Shown here: one piece after another, positions 30,514 through 39,508 of the stretch
Position numbering within the stretch: the first letter of the stretch is position 1
How the letters are laid out: each line of letters starts with the position of its first letter
From: Novosphingobium sp.
GTDB taxonomy: Bacteria; Pseudomonadota; Alphaproteobacteria; Sphingomonadales; Sphingomonadaceae
Assembly (NCBI RefSeq): GCF_027486195.1
Contig: NZ_JAIXPP010000067.1
Location: forward strand, 1-45,524
DNA length: 45,524 nt
Direction of reading: 5' to 3'
The notes under the pieces: model-generated
Database searches by the model: none
Seen by the model: the letters and a program-made list of their open reading frames with translations, nothing else
Told to the model about the DNA's origin: nothing
Program-made: the position numbers and the translations under genes

Positions 30514-31491
30514 TCAGTCCGAAGCGGCCTCATGCCATTGAGCCAGCAAAGCGCGCACGGCGGTCACAAAAGCCAGCGGCTGATCGAGCATCAGGTGATG
30601 GCGTGCTCCCGGAACAGCGATTATCTGGATGTCTTTTCCGCCAAGATCGTGCACGAAATCCCTCGAGTCACGTGTGAACAGCAAGCTTTCCTCGCCATGG
30701 ATGATCGCCTTGCGGCCTGGCGCCGCCACAAGTTTCGTGCCGATTGTAAGCCAATCGGTGCGCGCATTGTCGCGCTTGAAAACTGCGGGTGAGAACTTCC
30801 AACTCCAACCGCCTTCGACCCTTCGCAACGAATGATAGGCCATATAGTCGAACAGGAACGGTTCCCCGACTTGCTGCGGCGGCGATAGCTTGTAACGGCC
30901 GCGCGCAGTCGCAAAGTCCGGGTAGATGCGGAGCGGCTTGTCGGGATTGCCTGAACCCGGGCTGGTGTGGCCGCCCGCCCAGAATGCTTCAAGCATGGCG
31001 GGGCGCAGGGTCATCATGTCGCAAATGGCTGCACCGGCAAAGCCTCCGGGCAATTGTTCGAGCGCTTCCAGCGCGACGCTGGCACCGAAGCTGTGCGCGA
31101 CGATCGCTGGTTTCGGGGCGCCGTCGAACAGACCCAGCGCCCGCGCCACCCCGATCATTTCGCGGCCTCTCGCCGCTAAGTCGCAATTTTCGCGCACCGC
31201 GCTGTCGCCCATCGCAGACAGGTCGTAGGCCACAACGTCGTAATCCTTTGCGAGGAATGGCGCGATGAATGCGAAACAGCGGGCGTGGGCGAGGAAGCCA
31301 TGGGTCATCAACACCGGTGGCGCTCCGCGGCGGCCCCACCGGAAATAGTGGATCCTGGTGCCATCGACCTCGACGAAGCCTTCATCGCGGGGAACGGCAA
31401 GGGCATCGACAAACCATCGGGGCAATTCTTCAGGGTTCGGCGCCCACTCTGGATCGATATCGCCAAGGCCGTTCGTTATGTCACTCGACAA
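30514..31491 (-). CDS. Alpha/beta hydrolase, last gene of the catabolic operon
   Basis: The 325-residue protein shows the alpha/beta-hydrolase fold: oxyanion-hole HG at 64-65, nucleophile Ser134 in AHSFGAS, and a C-terminal His in PGARHHLMLD. It lacks a signal peptide. The start is TTG at 31491, supported by GGAG 6 bases upstream. It lies 18 bases after the Baeyer-Villiger monooxygenase gene, so a natural job would be cleavage of the ester or lactone that enzyme makes. An epoxide or C-C hydrolase activity cannot be excluded. Tenth and last gene of the minus-strand operon. Confidence 0.82.
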   Translation of the reverse strand: MSSDITNGLGDIDPEWAPNPEELPRWFVDALAVPRDEGFVEVDGTRIHYFRWGRRGAPPVLMTHGFLAHARCFAFIAPFLAKDYDVVAYDLSAMGDSAVRENCDLAARGREMIGVARALGLFDGAPKPAIVAHSFGASVALEALEQLPGGFAGAAICDMMTLRPAMLEAFWAGGHTSPGSGNPDKPLRIYPDFATARGRYKLSPPQQVGEPFLFDYMAYHSLRRVEGGWSWKFSPAVFKRDNARTDWLTIGTKLVAAPGRKAIIHGEESLLFTRDSRDFVHDLGGKDIQIIAVPGARHHLMLDQPLAFVTAVRALLAQWHEAASD

Positions 31492-31509
31492 GGTAATCTC
31501 CGATAAAAT

Positions 31510-33117
31510 TCACGACCCCAGCGTGAAGCCCCGATAGCCATTCGCGGTGACGTCCGCGCAGATCTGGGCATAGGTTGACACACTCGGGAAGTTGATGAGC
31601 TGGCGCTTCTTGCCCGGGATATTGTCACCCATGTACCAGGACCTGGCTTTGGGAAAGAGCGTCATCGCGCCGATCTGTTCGACCATTTCGGTCCATTCGC
31701 ATTCCGCCGCCGGGTCGGGCTCAAACCGCGTGAACCCCTCGTTCCTCAGGTGAAGGAGGAAATCCGTTGTCCAGTCACCCTGCAGCTCGGCAGCAGTCGG
31801 ACCGTTCGAAAATCCGGACGGGCTCAGCGGGCCGTAGTGAAAAAGCATGTTGGGGAAGCCGGTAACCGAATAGCCTAGATAGGCGCGCACCCCGTCCTTC
31901 CACGCCTCGCCCAGGTCAAAGCCTTCGGTGCCGCGAAGCTTCATGTCGATCAGTCCGCCGCTACCGGCATCGAAGCCTGTAGCGAACACAATAATGTCGC
32001 ATTCGATCAGGGCGCTCGCGGTCTCGATTCCTGAGGTGACCACGCGCACGATCGGATCGTGCTTGAGATCGACCAGCGACACATTGCCCTGCGCGAATAT
32101 CTCGTAGTAGTTCTGTTCGAGCGATGGACGTTTCGTACCGAAGGGATGCGGCGGTTCCATCGGCGCCAATGCCTCGTGAAGCGAGGGATCGGCAATCCGC
32201 GCGCGGACCCTGTCGCGCCAGAAATCGTAGGCGAAGCGGTTGGCCCGTTCATCGGTCAGCAGGTCGGAGAAATTGTTGTACCAGAACCGCAGGCCGCCGG
32301 CTCGCCATAGACGTTCGAAAGTTGCGGTACGTTCGACTGCATCGACGTCGAGCGCGCTGATTTCCATTCGATCGGCGTCGAAGCCGCCGTTCGAGGTCTG
32401 CCGTTTGGCAAAGATCGCGCGATAGGCAGCCTTTTCCTGCGCTTGCTGCTCAAGGCTCAGTGGCTGCTGCTGCATCGGCAGAGCCAGGATCGGGGTGCGC
32501 TGGAACAAGGTCAGCTGCGCGGCGTCGCGCGCGGCTTCCTGCGCCACCTGGACACCGCTTGCCCCGGTTCCGATAATTGCCACCCGCTTTCCGGCGAACG
32601 AAAGTCCGCCCTGCGGCCAGTGCGCGGTATGGTGCCGTTCGCCTGCAAAAGACTCAAGGCCGACAATGTCAGGAGTATAGGATTTGGCGGCGAAGCCAGC
32701 GCACGGTAGCAAGAACCGCGCGCTGATCTGCTCGCCTTGCGGCGTATCGACACGCCAGACATTGTTGTCGCCATCGAAGCGGGCACCGGACACCCGCGTC
32801 CCCATGGCCATGTCGGCCCAGAGCTCCAGCTTGTCGCAAACATAGCGGAAATATCGTCGCAACTCACCGCCGCCGGGGAACCGTTCGCTCCAGGTCCAGT
32901 CCTGCCACAGCTCGGGCAGCGAGAATTCGTAGATCGGAACGTGCGAATCGACCCGGGCACCGGGATAACAGTTCCAGTACCAGATCCCGCCTGGCTCCGC
33001 GGCGGCGTCGATCAGCTTTGCGCGAAACCCCGCCTCACGCAGCCGATGGAGCAGATAGATGCCGCTGAAGCCCGCGCCGATTATCAGCGCATCGCAGTCA
33101 GGTTCAGGTGTGCTCAT
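31510..33117 (-). CDS. Baeyer-Villiger-type flavin monooxygenase
   Basis: The 535-residue protein has two dinucleotide-binding motifs, GAGFSG (14-19, FAD) and GTGASG (183-188, NADPH), and between them the Baeyer-Villiger fingerprint FAGERHHTAHWP at 157-168, which matches FxGxxxHxxxWP. It should insert one oxygen atom next to a ketone, giving an ester or lactone. Size is typical of the cyclohexanone/cyclopentadecanone-monooxygenase class. The ATG overlaps the stop of the acyl-CoA ligase gene by 4 bases. The next gene is a hydrolase that could open the product. Confidence 0.92.
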   Translation of the reverse strand: MSTPEPDCDALIIGAGFSGIYLLHRLREAGFRAKLIDAAAEPGGIWYWNCYPGARVDSHVPIYEFSLPELWQDWTWSERFPGGGELRRYFRYVCDKLELWADMAMGTRVSGARFDGDNNVWRVDTPQGEQISARFLLPCAGFAAKSYTPDIVGLESFAGERHHTAHWPQGGLSFAGKRVAIIGTGASGVQVAQEAARDAAQLTLFQRTPILALPMQQQPLSLEQQAQEKAAYRAIFAKRQTSNGGFDADRMEISALDVDAVERTATFERLWRAGGLRFWYNNFSDLLTDERANRFAYDFWRDRVRARIADPSLHEALAPMEPPHPFGTKRPSLEQNYYEIFAQGNVSLVDLKHDPIVRVVTSGIETASALIECDIIVFATGFDAGSGGLIDMKLRGTEGFDLGEAWKDGVRAYLGYSVTGFPNMLFHYGPLSPSGFSNGPTAAELQGDWTTDFLLHLRNEGFTRFEPDPAAECEWTEMVEQIGAMTLFPKARSWYMGDNIPGKKRQLINFPSVSTYAQICADVTANGYRGFTLGS

Positions 33118-34727
33118 CGCGCGTCGCTCAGCTTGGCAGCGATTTGCGCAGCACCCTTGTAGTCCGCCTTGCCATTGGGCGCGCGCAGCGCCATCGCGGT
33201 TGCGAAAACGGCCTTGGGGGTCTTGTAGCCCGCCAGCTTGCTGCGGACGTGTTTCTTCACCTCCGTTTCATTGAGCGTTTCGCCCGCTGCGAGGTGAACC
33301 ACCGCAGTCACCGCCTGGCCCCACTTGTCATCGGGCACCCCCACGACAAGCGCATCCTCGATCGCCGGATGGGTCTTGAGCGCTTCCTCGACCTCTTCGG
33401 GATAGACCTTTTCGCCCGCGGTGTTGATGCAGACGCTGCCCCGGCCGAGCAGGGTCAGGCTGCCATCGGGCTCGACCGTGCACCAGTCTCCGGGAATCGA
33501 ATAGCGGACACCGCCGATGGTCTTGAAAGTTCGCGCCGATTTTTCAGGATCCTTGTAATATTCGAGCGGGATCGGTCCCTTGAGCGCGATGAACCCCGGT
33601 GTGCCGCTGCCCGGAAGCACCAGCTGGTCGTTCTCGTCGAACACGTCGCACATGCTGCCGATGGTGAACTTGGCGGTTTCCGTAGTCCCCGCAGCCGTGG
33701 TCACCGAGCGGCCGAAACCCAGCCCTTCGGAAGCCCCGAAGCTGTCCATCAAGGCCACCTGCGGAATGTGCCCGATCAGCCCCTGCTTGACTTCCTTGCT
33801 CCACATCACGCCCGATGAAACGATGGTGATCAGGCTGGACATGTCGAACCGGCCGGGGTTTTCGTCGAGCACCTTGAGCATCGGCTTGGCGAAGGCATCG
33901 CCAACAATCGCGATCGATTGCACCTTGTTCCGCTCGACCGCATCCCACAGCTCGACCGCGTCGAGCGATGGGTTGTCCAGCGTGACAAGGCATCCGCCCG
34001 AAGCCAGGGTGCCGATCGCGGTGATGAACCCGGTTCCGTGCATCAGCGGGCAGGCCGGCAAGGTCATCCGCCCGGGTCCGTCGGTGCGGATCATCGCGAC
34101 CGCCTCGTCAAGGCTGTCGGGCACCGGCGCGAGCAGGCGCTGCGCATCGAGCTGCGCTTCGCGCATGTCGGTGTGGCGCCAGACTACGCCTTTGGGCATG
34201 CCGGTGGTCCCGCCAGTATAGATGAACAACTCGTCGTGCGGTGACCGTTCGATCCCTAATGGCGAGCCATCCCCCGCTGCTGCCAGGTCCTCGTAGGCAA
34301 GCGCAAACGGTGCCTTGGCCGCCGCATCGCCGATTTCGACGAAGATCTTGGCCTTTGCCAACCGATCCTTCAGTTCGACGATGCAATCGCGGAATTCGGC
34401 GCTGTAGAAAATGGCCTCGCTGTCGGAATCGTCGAAGATGTAGAACACCTCCTCGGGGCGGTAGCGATAGTTGATGTTCACATGGGTGAACCGGCCTTTG
34501 AAGCAGGCCGCCATCAGTTCGCCGTATTCGGGGCGGTTGCGCATGTAGAACGCCACCTTGGCTCCCGGCGAGAGGCCATGGGCCGCGAGCGACCGGGCGA
34601 TATTGTTCGACCGCGCACCCATTTCGGCCCAGGTGATGACGCGCGCGCCGTGGATCAGAGCCGGGGTGTCTGCGGGAAGCGCAGGCTCGATCGCATCAAG
34701 AATGTCACCAAGATTCCACTGCGCCAT
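33114..34727 (-). CDS. Acyl-CoA synthetase (AMP-binding)
   Basis: The 537-residue protein is a complete adenylate-forming ligase: phosphate loop YTGGTTGMPKG near 190-200, an SFGASEG-type motif in the centre (DSFGASEGLGFG), the hinge GRGSVCINTAGEKVYPEEVE, and the C-terminal catalytic lysine region SKLAGYKTPKAV. It converts a carboxylic acid to its CoA thioester. Sequence style is that of ligases found in steroid and terpenoid operons (FadD3/FadD13-like), though the substrate cannot be read from it. It lies 21 bases after the second acyl-CoA dehydrogenase gene. Confidence 0.92.
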   Translation of the reverse strand: MAQWNLGDILDAIEPALPADTPALIHGARVITWAEMGARSNNIARSLAAHGLSPGAKVAFYMRNRPEYGELMAACFKGRFTHVNINYRYRPEEVFYIFDDSDSEAIFYSAEFRDCIVELKDRLAKAKIFVEIGDAAAKAPFALAYEDLAAAGDGSPLGIERSPHDELFIYTGGTTGMPKGVVWRHTDMREAQLDAQRLLAPVPDSLDEAVAMIRTDGPGRMTLPACPLMHGTGFITAIGTLASGGCLVTLDNPSLDAVELWDAVERNKVQSIAIVGDAFAKPMLKVLDENPGRFDMSSLITIVSSGVMWSKEVKQGLIGHIPQVALMDSFGASEGLGFGRSVTTAAGTTETAKFTIGSMCDVFDENDQLVLPGSGTPGFIALKGPIPLEYYKDPEKSARTFKTIGGVRYSIPGDWCTVEPDGSLTLLGRGSVCINTAGEKVYPEEVEEALKTHPAIEDALVVGVPDDKWGQAVTAVVHLAAGETLNETEVKKHVRSKLAGYKTPKAVFATAMALRAPNGKADYKGAAQIAAKLSDAR

Positions 34728-34748
34728 TCGAACTGTCCTCTCGCTCTG

Positions 34749-35843
34749 TCAGGCCGCTCTTGCGGTCCAGCCTTGCAATATCGCCGCCTCTTCCCGGACT
34801 GCTTCGGGCCCACCCAGAACCTGCCGGTCAAAGCCGATCCGCTTGAACCAGTAATGCAGCCCCAACAGGTCGGTGAAGCCCATGCCGCCATGCACCTCGG
34901 TCGCGGTGCGAGCGACAAAGAGGCCCACTTCGCCGGTGTGGGACTTGGCATGGCACGCCATCAGGGCCGCCTCTTCCGGCGCCGCATCGAAGGCGTGGGC
35001 TGCATACCACACCAGCGACCTGCATGGTTCGTTCTTCGCGGTCATTTCGGCGCACATGTGCTTGACCGCCTGGAAGCTGCCGATCACCCGGCCGAACTGT
35101 TCGCGCTGCCCGGCATAGGCAACCGCCTGGGCGATCATCGCATCCGCGGCGCCCAAGCTGTCCGCCGCGAGCAAGATCCGCCCCGCCGCAATCACCCGCC
35201 GCGCCGCTGCGCCGCCATCGTCGGACAGAGCTTCCGCCGGGGTCGAAGCAAGCCGCAGTTCGCCGACCGAGCGCGTCGCGTCGATCGTCTTGAGGTCAAT
35301 CAGCTGCAACCCGTCTGCCTGCACCGATACGATGTGCAGCCGCCCGGTTTGATCGGCGACCAGGAAGTAATCGGCGCCTTCGCAATCGAGCACGAACAGC
35401 GCCGCGCCGGTCAACTTTCCATCAGTGCAGAGCAGGCCTGAACCATCACGGTTGCTGACCAGCTGTTGCACGCCAACGCCGAAACGCGCTTCACCGGACG
35501 CCATCTTAGGCAGCCATTGCGCCTTCTGCGCCTCCGTACCGGCCTCGATAAAGGCGAGCGGCGCCATCACGTTGCGACCGGCAAAAGGCACTGGGGCTAC
35601 CGCCTCCCCCAGCGCCGCGGCGACGACCGCTGCATCGAGCATCCCCATGCCCAGGCCACCATGAGCCTCTGGCACAACCAGCCCGGGCAATCCCATCTCG
35701 GCGAGCGCAGCCTGGGTTTGCGCGCTGACTGCGCTTGCGCCTTCGGCGACGTGCCGGACCTCATCCAGCGGGCAGAGCTCGCGCAACAGGCGCGTCACGC
35801 TTTCCGCCAGCATCTGCTGTTCTTGCGAAAGTCCGAAGTCCAT
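34749..35843 (-). CDS. Acyl-CoA dehydrogenase, short subunit of a heteromeric pair
   Basis: The 364-residue protein starts MDFGLSQEQQMLAESVTRLL (ATG 35843, GGAGG upstream). It keeps the N-terminal helical part and the C-terminal FAD-binding helices (AGQREQFGRVIGSFQAVKHM, EVHGGMGFT), but is shorter and more divergent than standard enzymes. Its start overlaps the stop of the neighbouring acyl-CoA dehydrogenase by one base (TGATG), so the two are made together. Such unequal pairs form alpha2beta2 enzymes in steroid side-chain degradation (FadE26/27, FadE28/29). That quaternary structure is inferred here. Confidence 0.88.
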   Translation of the reverse strand: MDFGLSQEQQMLAESVTRLLRELCPLDEVRHVAEGASAVSAQTQAALAEMGLPGLVVPEAHGGLGMGMLDAAVVAAALGEAVAPVPFAGRNVMAPLAFIEAGTEAQKAQWLPKMASGEARFGVGVQQLVSNRDGSGLLCTDGKLTGAALFVLDCEGADYFLVADQTGRLHIVSVQADGLQLIDLKTIDATRSVGELRLASTPAEALSDDGGAAARRVIAAGRILLAADSLGAADAMIAQAVAYAGQREQFGRVIGSFQAVKHMCAEMTAKNEPCRSLVWYAAHAFDAAPEEAALMACHAKSHTGEVGLFVARTATEVHGGMGFTDLLGLHYWFKRIGFDRQVLGGPEAVREEAAILQGWTARAA

Positions 35844-37066
35844 CACTGCCCTCCCTGTGCCGACGGGCCTTTGGGCAGGTCCAGGCGCGGCTCGCGCGGC
35901 ATGTTGAGGCCTCGCTCCGAAATGATGTTCTTCTGGATCTGGGCGGTCCCCCCGCCGATGATCAGGCCGAGCTGGAACATGTAGTTCCATTGCCAGCTGC
36001 CGTGCTCGCGCTCGTGGACGCTTCCGTTGTAGAGGATTCCCAATTCGCCCATAGCGTCGATCGCCAAAGCGGAAATCTGGTGGGCCAGCTCGCAGGCCTG
36101 GAGCTTGACGATCAGCTTGGCCAGGCCGCCCGGTTCGCCCTTGATCTGGTTCGAGAGGATCCGCATTCCGTTGTATTTCATCGCCGCGACTTCCGCCTGG
36201 AGAGCAACGAGCCGATCCCGGAAGGCCGGAAGGTCGATCGCCCGGACACCGTCAACCTGTTCCACCTTCATCAGCGCGATCAGGGCCAAAAGGCGGTTTT
36301 CGAGCGCGTCGGGATCGCCCAGCATCCCGCGCTCGTGTCCCAACGTGGCGTTGGCGACGAACCAGCCTTGCCCGCGTTGCCCCACAATCTGATCGACTGG
36401 CACGCGCACGTCGGTGAAGAAAGTTTCGTTGAATTCCGCATGGCCGGTCATGGTCCTGAGCGGGCGGACTTCGATCCCCGGCGTGGTCATCGGGAAGATC
36501 AGATAGCTGATCCCCTGATGCTTGGCGGCGTCCCCTTCGGTCCGTACCAGGCAGAAGATCATGTCCGCTTCCTTGGCGGTGCTGGTCCAGATCTTCTGGC
36601 CGTTGATGACGAATTCGTCGCCTTCGACCCGTGCGCTGGTCTTGAGACTGGCGAGGTCCGATCCCGATCCGGGTTCGGAATAGCCCTGGCACCACACCAC
36701 ATCGCCCGCGAGCGTCGGTTCGATCCAGCGCCGCTTCTGCTCTTCGGTGCCAAGCTCGAGCAAGGTCGGCACCAGCATCGAAATGCCCTGGTTGGCAAGT
36801 CCTCCGGGCACCCCGGCGCGCGCAAACTCCTCGGCGATGATCCGGGATTTGAGTATGTCTGGTTCGGCCCCGAACCCGCCGTATTCGCGAGGAATCGTGC
36901 GCGCGGTGTAGCCGTGCTGAATCAGCAGCTTCTGCCAGGCTACGCCTTCTTTCGACGGGCGCGCCGCGCGACCGGCATTCGTTGGTGCGAGATGACGATT
37001 GGCGGCGATGAAGCCGCGCACTTCCTCGCGGAACATCTCATACTCGGGGCCGTAACTCAGGTCCAT
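35843..37066 (-). CDS. Acyl-CoA dehydrogenase, long subunit
   Basis: The 407-residue protein has the family signature regions: WCQGYSEPGSGSDLASLKT (FAD/substrate loop), INGQKIWTS, and GGGTAQIQKNIISERGL at the C-terminus. It is closest in style to the FadE26/FadE28-type partners of heteromeric dehydrogenases. It introduces a 2,3 double bond into an acyl-CoA and passes electrons to ETF. The gene overlaps the short-subunit gene by one base and follows the DUF35 gene by 14 bases. Full length, no missing motif seen. Confidence 0.92.
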   Translation of the reverse strand: MDLSYGPEYEMFREEVRGFIAANRHLAPTNAGRAARPSKEGVAWQKLLIQHGYTARTIPREYGGFGAEPDILKSRIIAEEFARAGVPGGLANQGISMLVPTLLELGTEEQKRRWIEPTLAGDVVWCQGYSEPGSGSDLASLKTSARVEGDEFVINGQKIWTSTAKEADMIFCLVRTEGDAAKHQGISYLIFPMTTPGIEVRPLRTMTGHAEFNETFFTDVRVPVDQIVGQRGQGWFVANATLGHERGMLGDPDALENRLLALIALMKVEQVDGVRAIDLPAFRDRLVALQAEVAAMKYNGMRILSNQIKGEPGGLAKLIVKLQACELAHQISALAIDAMGELGILYNGSVHEREHGSWQWNYMFQLGLIIGGGTAQIQKNIISERGLNMPREPRLDLPKGPSAQGGQ

Positions 37067-37080
37067 TGCACAGCGTCCTT

Positions 37081-37527
37081 TCAGGCCGGCCGGAAGACGG
37101 GCAAGCGGAAGTCTTCTCCGATGGTCTCGAACGCGAGTGTCACCGGCAGGTCGAGACGGACAGCGTCAATCGGGCAATCGACCAGACGGGTGGCCATGCG
37201 GACCCCCTCGTCGAGTTCGACCACGGCGGCGATATAGGGAATGTCGGCCGCGAAGGCGGGATGTAGCGCTTGATGGACCACGGTCCACGAAAACACTGTG
37301 CCCTTGCCGCTGCTCTGCTCCCAGGCGAAGTCCGGCGATCCGCAGCGCGCGCACATGTAGCGCGGCAGATGCCGCCACGAACCACAGCTCTGGCACTTCT
37401 GGAAATGGAGGTGCCCATCCTGACAGCGGTCCCAGAACTCCTGTTCGACCGGGTCCTGCGGTCGCGGCAGCGGCTTGGGCGGGGCTGCGACTGCAGCGCG
37501 GGCCTTGGGGGGGAGATCTTCGTTCAT
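37081..37527 (-). CDS. DUF35 zinc-ribbon/OB-fold protein
   Basis: The 148-residue protein has a rubredoxin-like zinc ribbon with Cys45-x2-Cys48 and Cys59-x2-Cys62, followed by an OB-fold (GTVFSWTVVHQALHPAFAAD and the later VRLDLPVTLAFE). Such DUF35 proteins are obligate partners of thiolase-like enzymes; in steroid side-chain degradation a DUF35 domain (ChsH2 C-terminus) activates the aldolase Ltp2. The ATG at 37527 shares one base with the stop of the thiolase-like gene, so the partners are translated together. Confidence 0.9.
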   Translation of the reverse strand: MNEDLPPKARAAVAAPPKPLPRPQDPVEQEFWDRCQDGHLHFQKCQSCGSWRHLPRYMCARCGSPDFAWEQSSGKGTVFSWTVVHQALHPAFAADIPYIAAVVELDEGVRMATRLVDCPIDAVRLDLPVTLAFETIGEDFRLPVFRPA

Positions 37528-38699
37528 CAGTCGAACCTCCGCAGGATGGCGATGCTGCCGTCGCCCAGATCGCCCCACCCGGTGACCAGCCCGGTCCGGG
37601 CGCCTTCAACCTGGCGTTCGCCGCAATCGTGGCGCAACTGGCGGACCGCCTCGATTACGTGGTTGAGCCCCCAGACGTGGGCTTCGCTGAGCAGGCCGCC
37701 ATGGGTGTTGAGCGGATAGTTCCCGCCAAGCTCGATCTGACCGTCCTTGACAAAATCGAGCGCGCCGCCCGGTTCGCAATAGCCCATCGCTTCGAGCTGG
37801 AGCAGAACGACATAGGAGAAACAGTCATAAACCTGGAGAAAATCCATGTCGCTGCGCGATACTCCGGCCATTTCGAAAGCCTTGGGGGCGGCATAGGACA
37901 GGCCGATTCTGAACGGGTCGGGCCGGGATGGAATATCGTCGGCAGGGTACGGGTGCCCTTCGGCCGCGCCCGCAATCGTTACCGGAACGTGCGGCATGTC
38001 GCGCGCAAGATCGAGGCGCGATACCACCACCGCACAGGCGCCATCGGTTTCAAGGCAGCAGTCGTAAAGCCGGAACGGTTCCGAAATCCACCGCGCCGAA
38101 TGATAGGTGTCCCAGTCCAGCGGTTTGCCATGGGTAAAGGCCTTGGGGTTGAGCTGGGCGTGCTTGCGGCAGGCCAGAGCGATTGCCGCAGTCGCTTCCG
38201 GGCCTACCCCGTAGAGCCGCGAATGCCGCATCGCCAGCCAGGCATACATCTGCACCGGCAGGAACACACCATAGGGAATGTAGTAGCCCTGGATGGTGTT
38301 GGTCAGGGTGTTCATGTTCATCGGCCGGGTCGGCGGAGCCCCGGGTTTGGGCCGAAGTGCCGAAAACCCGTTCCACCCGAGCGTGACCAGCACATGATCG
38401 CACAGCCCGGAGGCAATCGCCATCGCCGCGTTCTGCAGCGCTGTGGTCGGGCTGGCGCCGCCCATATGGACGGTCGCAGCATAGCGCAGCACCTCAATCC
38501 CAAGATTAGCGGCCAGCTCCTCGCTGGTGGTATAGATCGGCGGCGGCACCATGCCGTCGATGTCCGAAGGTTTCAGGCCGGCATCGGCAATCGCCTTGCG
38601 CGATGCTTCCAGCATCATGTCAACGGCAGTGCGCTCGGTTCCCTTGACGAAGTCGGTTTCGCCGACGCCGGTGATAGCTGCTTTGTCGGAAAAGCTCAT
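37527..38699 (-). CDS. Thiolase-like protein (SCP2/Ltp2 type), probable retro-aldolase or lyase
   Basis: The 390-residue protein has a complete thiolase fold of the SCP2 branch (ITGVGETDF at the start, [16 protein letters not shown] in the middle, [15 protein letters not shown] near the end). The loop that carries the nucleophilic Cys in true thiolases, CxxGSTAL-like, here reads [12 protein letters not shown], without Cys. The segment [10 protein letters not shown] resembles the tyrosine-containing motif of Ltp2-type aldolases. With the DUF35 partner next door, C-C cleavage by retro-aldol reaction is more likely than thiolysis. Functional assignment is inference. Confidence 0.85.
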   Translation of the reverse strand: MSFSDKAAITGVGETDFVKGTERTAVDMMLEASRKAIADAGLKPSDIDGMVPPPIYTTSEELAANLGIEVLRYAATVHMGGASPTTALQNAAMAIASGLCDHVLVTLGWNGFSALRPKPGAPPTRPMNMNTLTNTIQGYYIPYGVFLPVQMYAWLAMRHSRLYGVGPEATAAIALACRKHAQLNPKAFTHGKPLDWDTYHSARWISEPFRLYDCCLETDGACAVVVSRLDLARDMPHVPVTIAGAAEGHPYPADDIPSRPDPFRIGLSYAAPKAFEMAGVSRSDMDFLQVYDCFSYVVLLQLEAMGYCEPGGALDFVKDGQIELGGNYPLNTHGGLLSEAHVWGLNHVIEAVRQLRHDCGERQVEGARTGLVTGWGDLGDGSIAILRRFD

Positions 38700-39493
38700 G
38701 CCGGTTCCAGGTTTCTTTCGCGTTGCAATGCCAGTTCGCGGCGGACCTGGAATTCGACCTCGATCCGCTTGGCCTCGGGCTCAGCCGCGCGGTATCGGGG
38801 CGCGGGAGCCAGAAGTAGCGCTGCGCGAACCTCTTCGAGTGGGCGATCCAGAAATTCTTCCCACTGGATTTCGGAAAAGTTCCTGGCGGAGCGACCACGC
38901 CGCCAGGCTTCGATCATCGGACCCAATACCGGCAATTCGGGGTGCTCGCGCCTTGATTTGAACAGCCCAAGTAGAAGCAGGAAGGCAATTCCGTGATTGT
39001 AGAATTGGGCGTTGCCAAAGGTCAGCACGCAAATTTCGCCCAGTCCGTCACGGCCATAGCCGGTGACAATGTGATAGAGATCATGCGAATCTCTCATCCG
39101 GTTGCGGAAAAGGGCAACATCGGGGTCAACGAACGACCGGACACCACCTACTTTGCTCGCCTCGACCAGACCGTCGGCGCTCAGCCCTTCGCCATAGACA
39201 AATGCCAGATACCGCTGCCCCAGGCTTCCGATCGGGCAGCGTGCCAGCCGTTCGCGGTCGCGCAGGTGTTCGAGCAGATTGCTGCGGCTGGCCAGGATGC
39301 GCCTTCCGCCTTCGGATTCCGCAAATCGCCTGAAATGGTGATAATAGCTGTTTCCGGCCAAGGCCTCGACGATCCTGAAAACCTGAGCTGTGTCTTCCTT
39401 GTCGCGGAGCAGGACCTTCATCGCCGAGAAGGCTTCCACCGGTCGGATTCTGCGCTTCAGTTCTAGACCCTGCATCTTCGCCTCGCTAGCCAT
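38696..39493 (-). CDS. Coq4-family protein in a catabolic operon
   Basis: The 265-residue protein carries the Coq4 metal site HDxxH-x11-E: His137, Asp138, His141 and Glu153, within [15 protein letters not shown]. Coq4 proteins act in ubiquinone biosynthesis, recently linked to oxidative decarboxylation at ring C1. A plasmid copy coupled to a degradation operon (4-base overlap with the thiolase-like gene) probably does something else, perhaps modifying a ring in the catabolic substrate. The N-terminal [15 protein letters not shown] suggests a soluble or peripheral protein. Family call firm, role open. Confidence 0.88.
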   Translation of the reverse strand: MASEAKMQGLELKRRIRPVEAFSAMKVLLRDKEDTAQVFRIVEALAGNSYYHHFRRFAESEGGRRILASRSNLLEHLRDRERLARCPIGSLGQRYLAFVYGEGLSADGLVEASKVGGVRSFVDPDVALFRNRMRDSHDLYHIVTGYGRDGLGEICVLTFGNAQFYNHGIAFLLLLGLFKSRREHPELPVLGPMIEAWRRGRSARNFSEIQWEEFLDRPLEEVRAALLLAPAPRYRAAEPEAKRIEVEFQVRRELALQRERNLEPA

Positions 39494-39508
39494 GTTGCCG
39501 CGGCCTCT

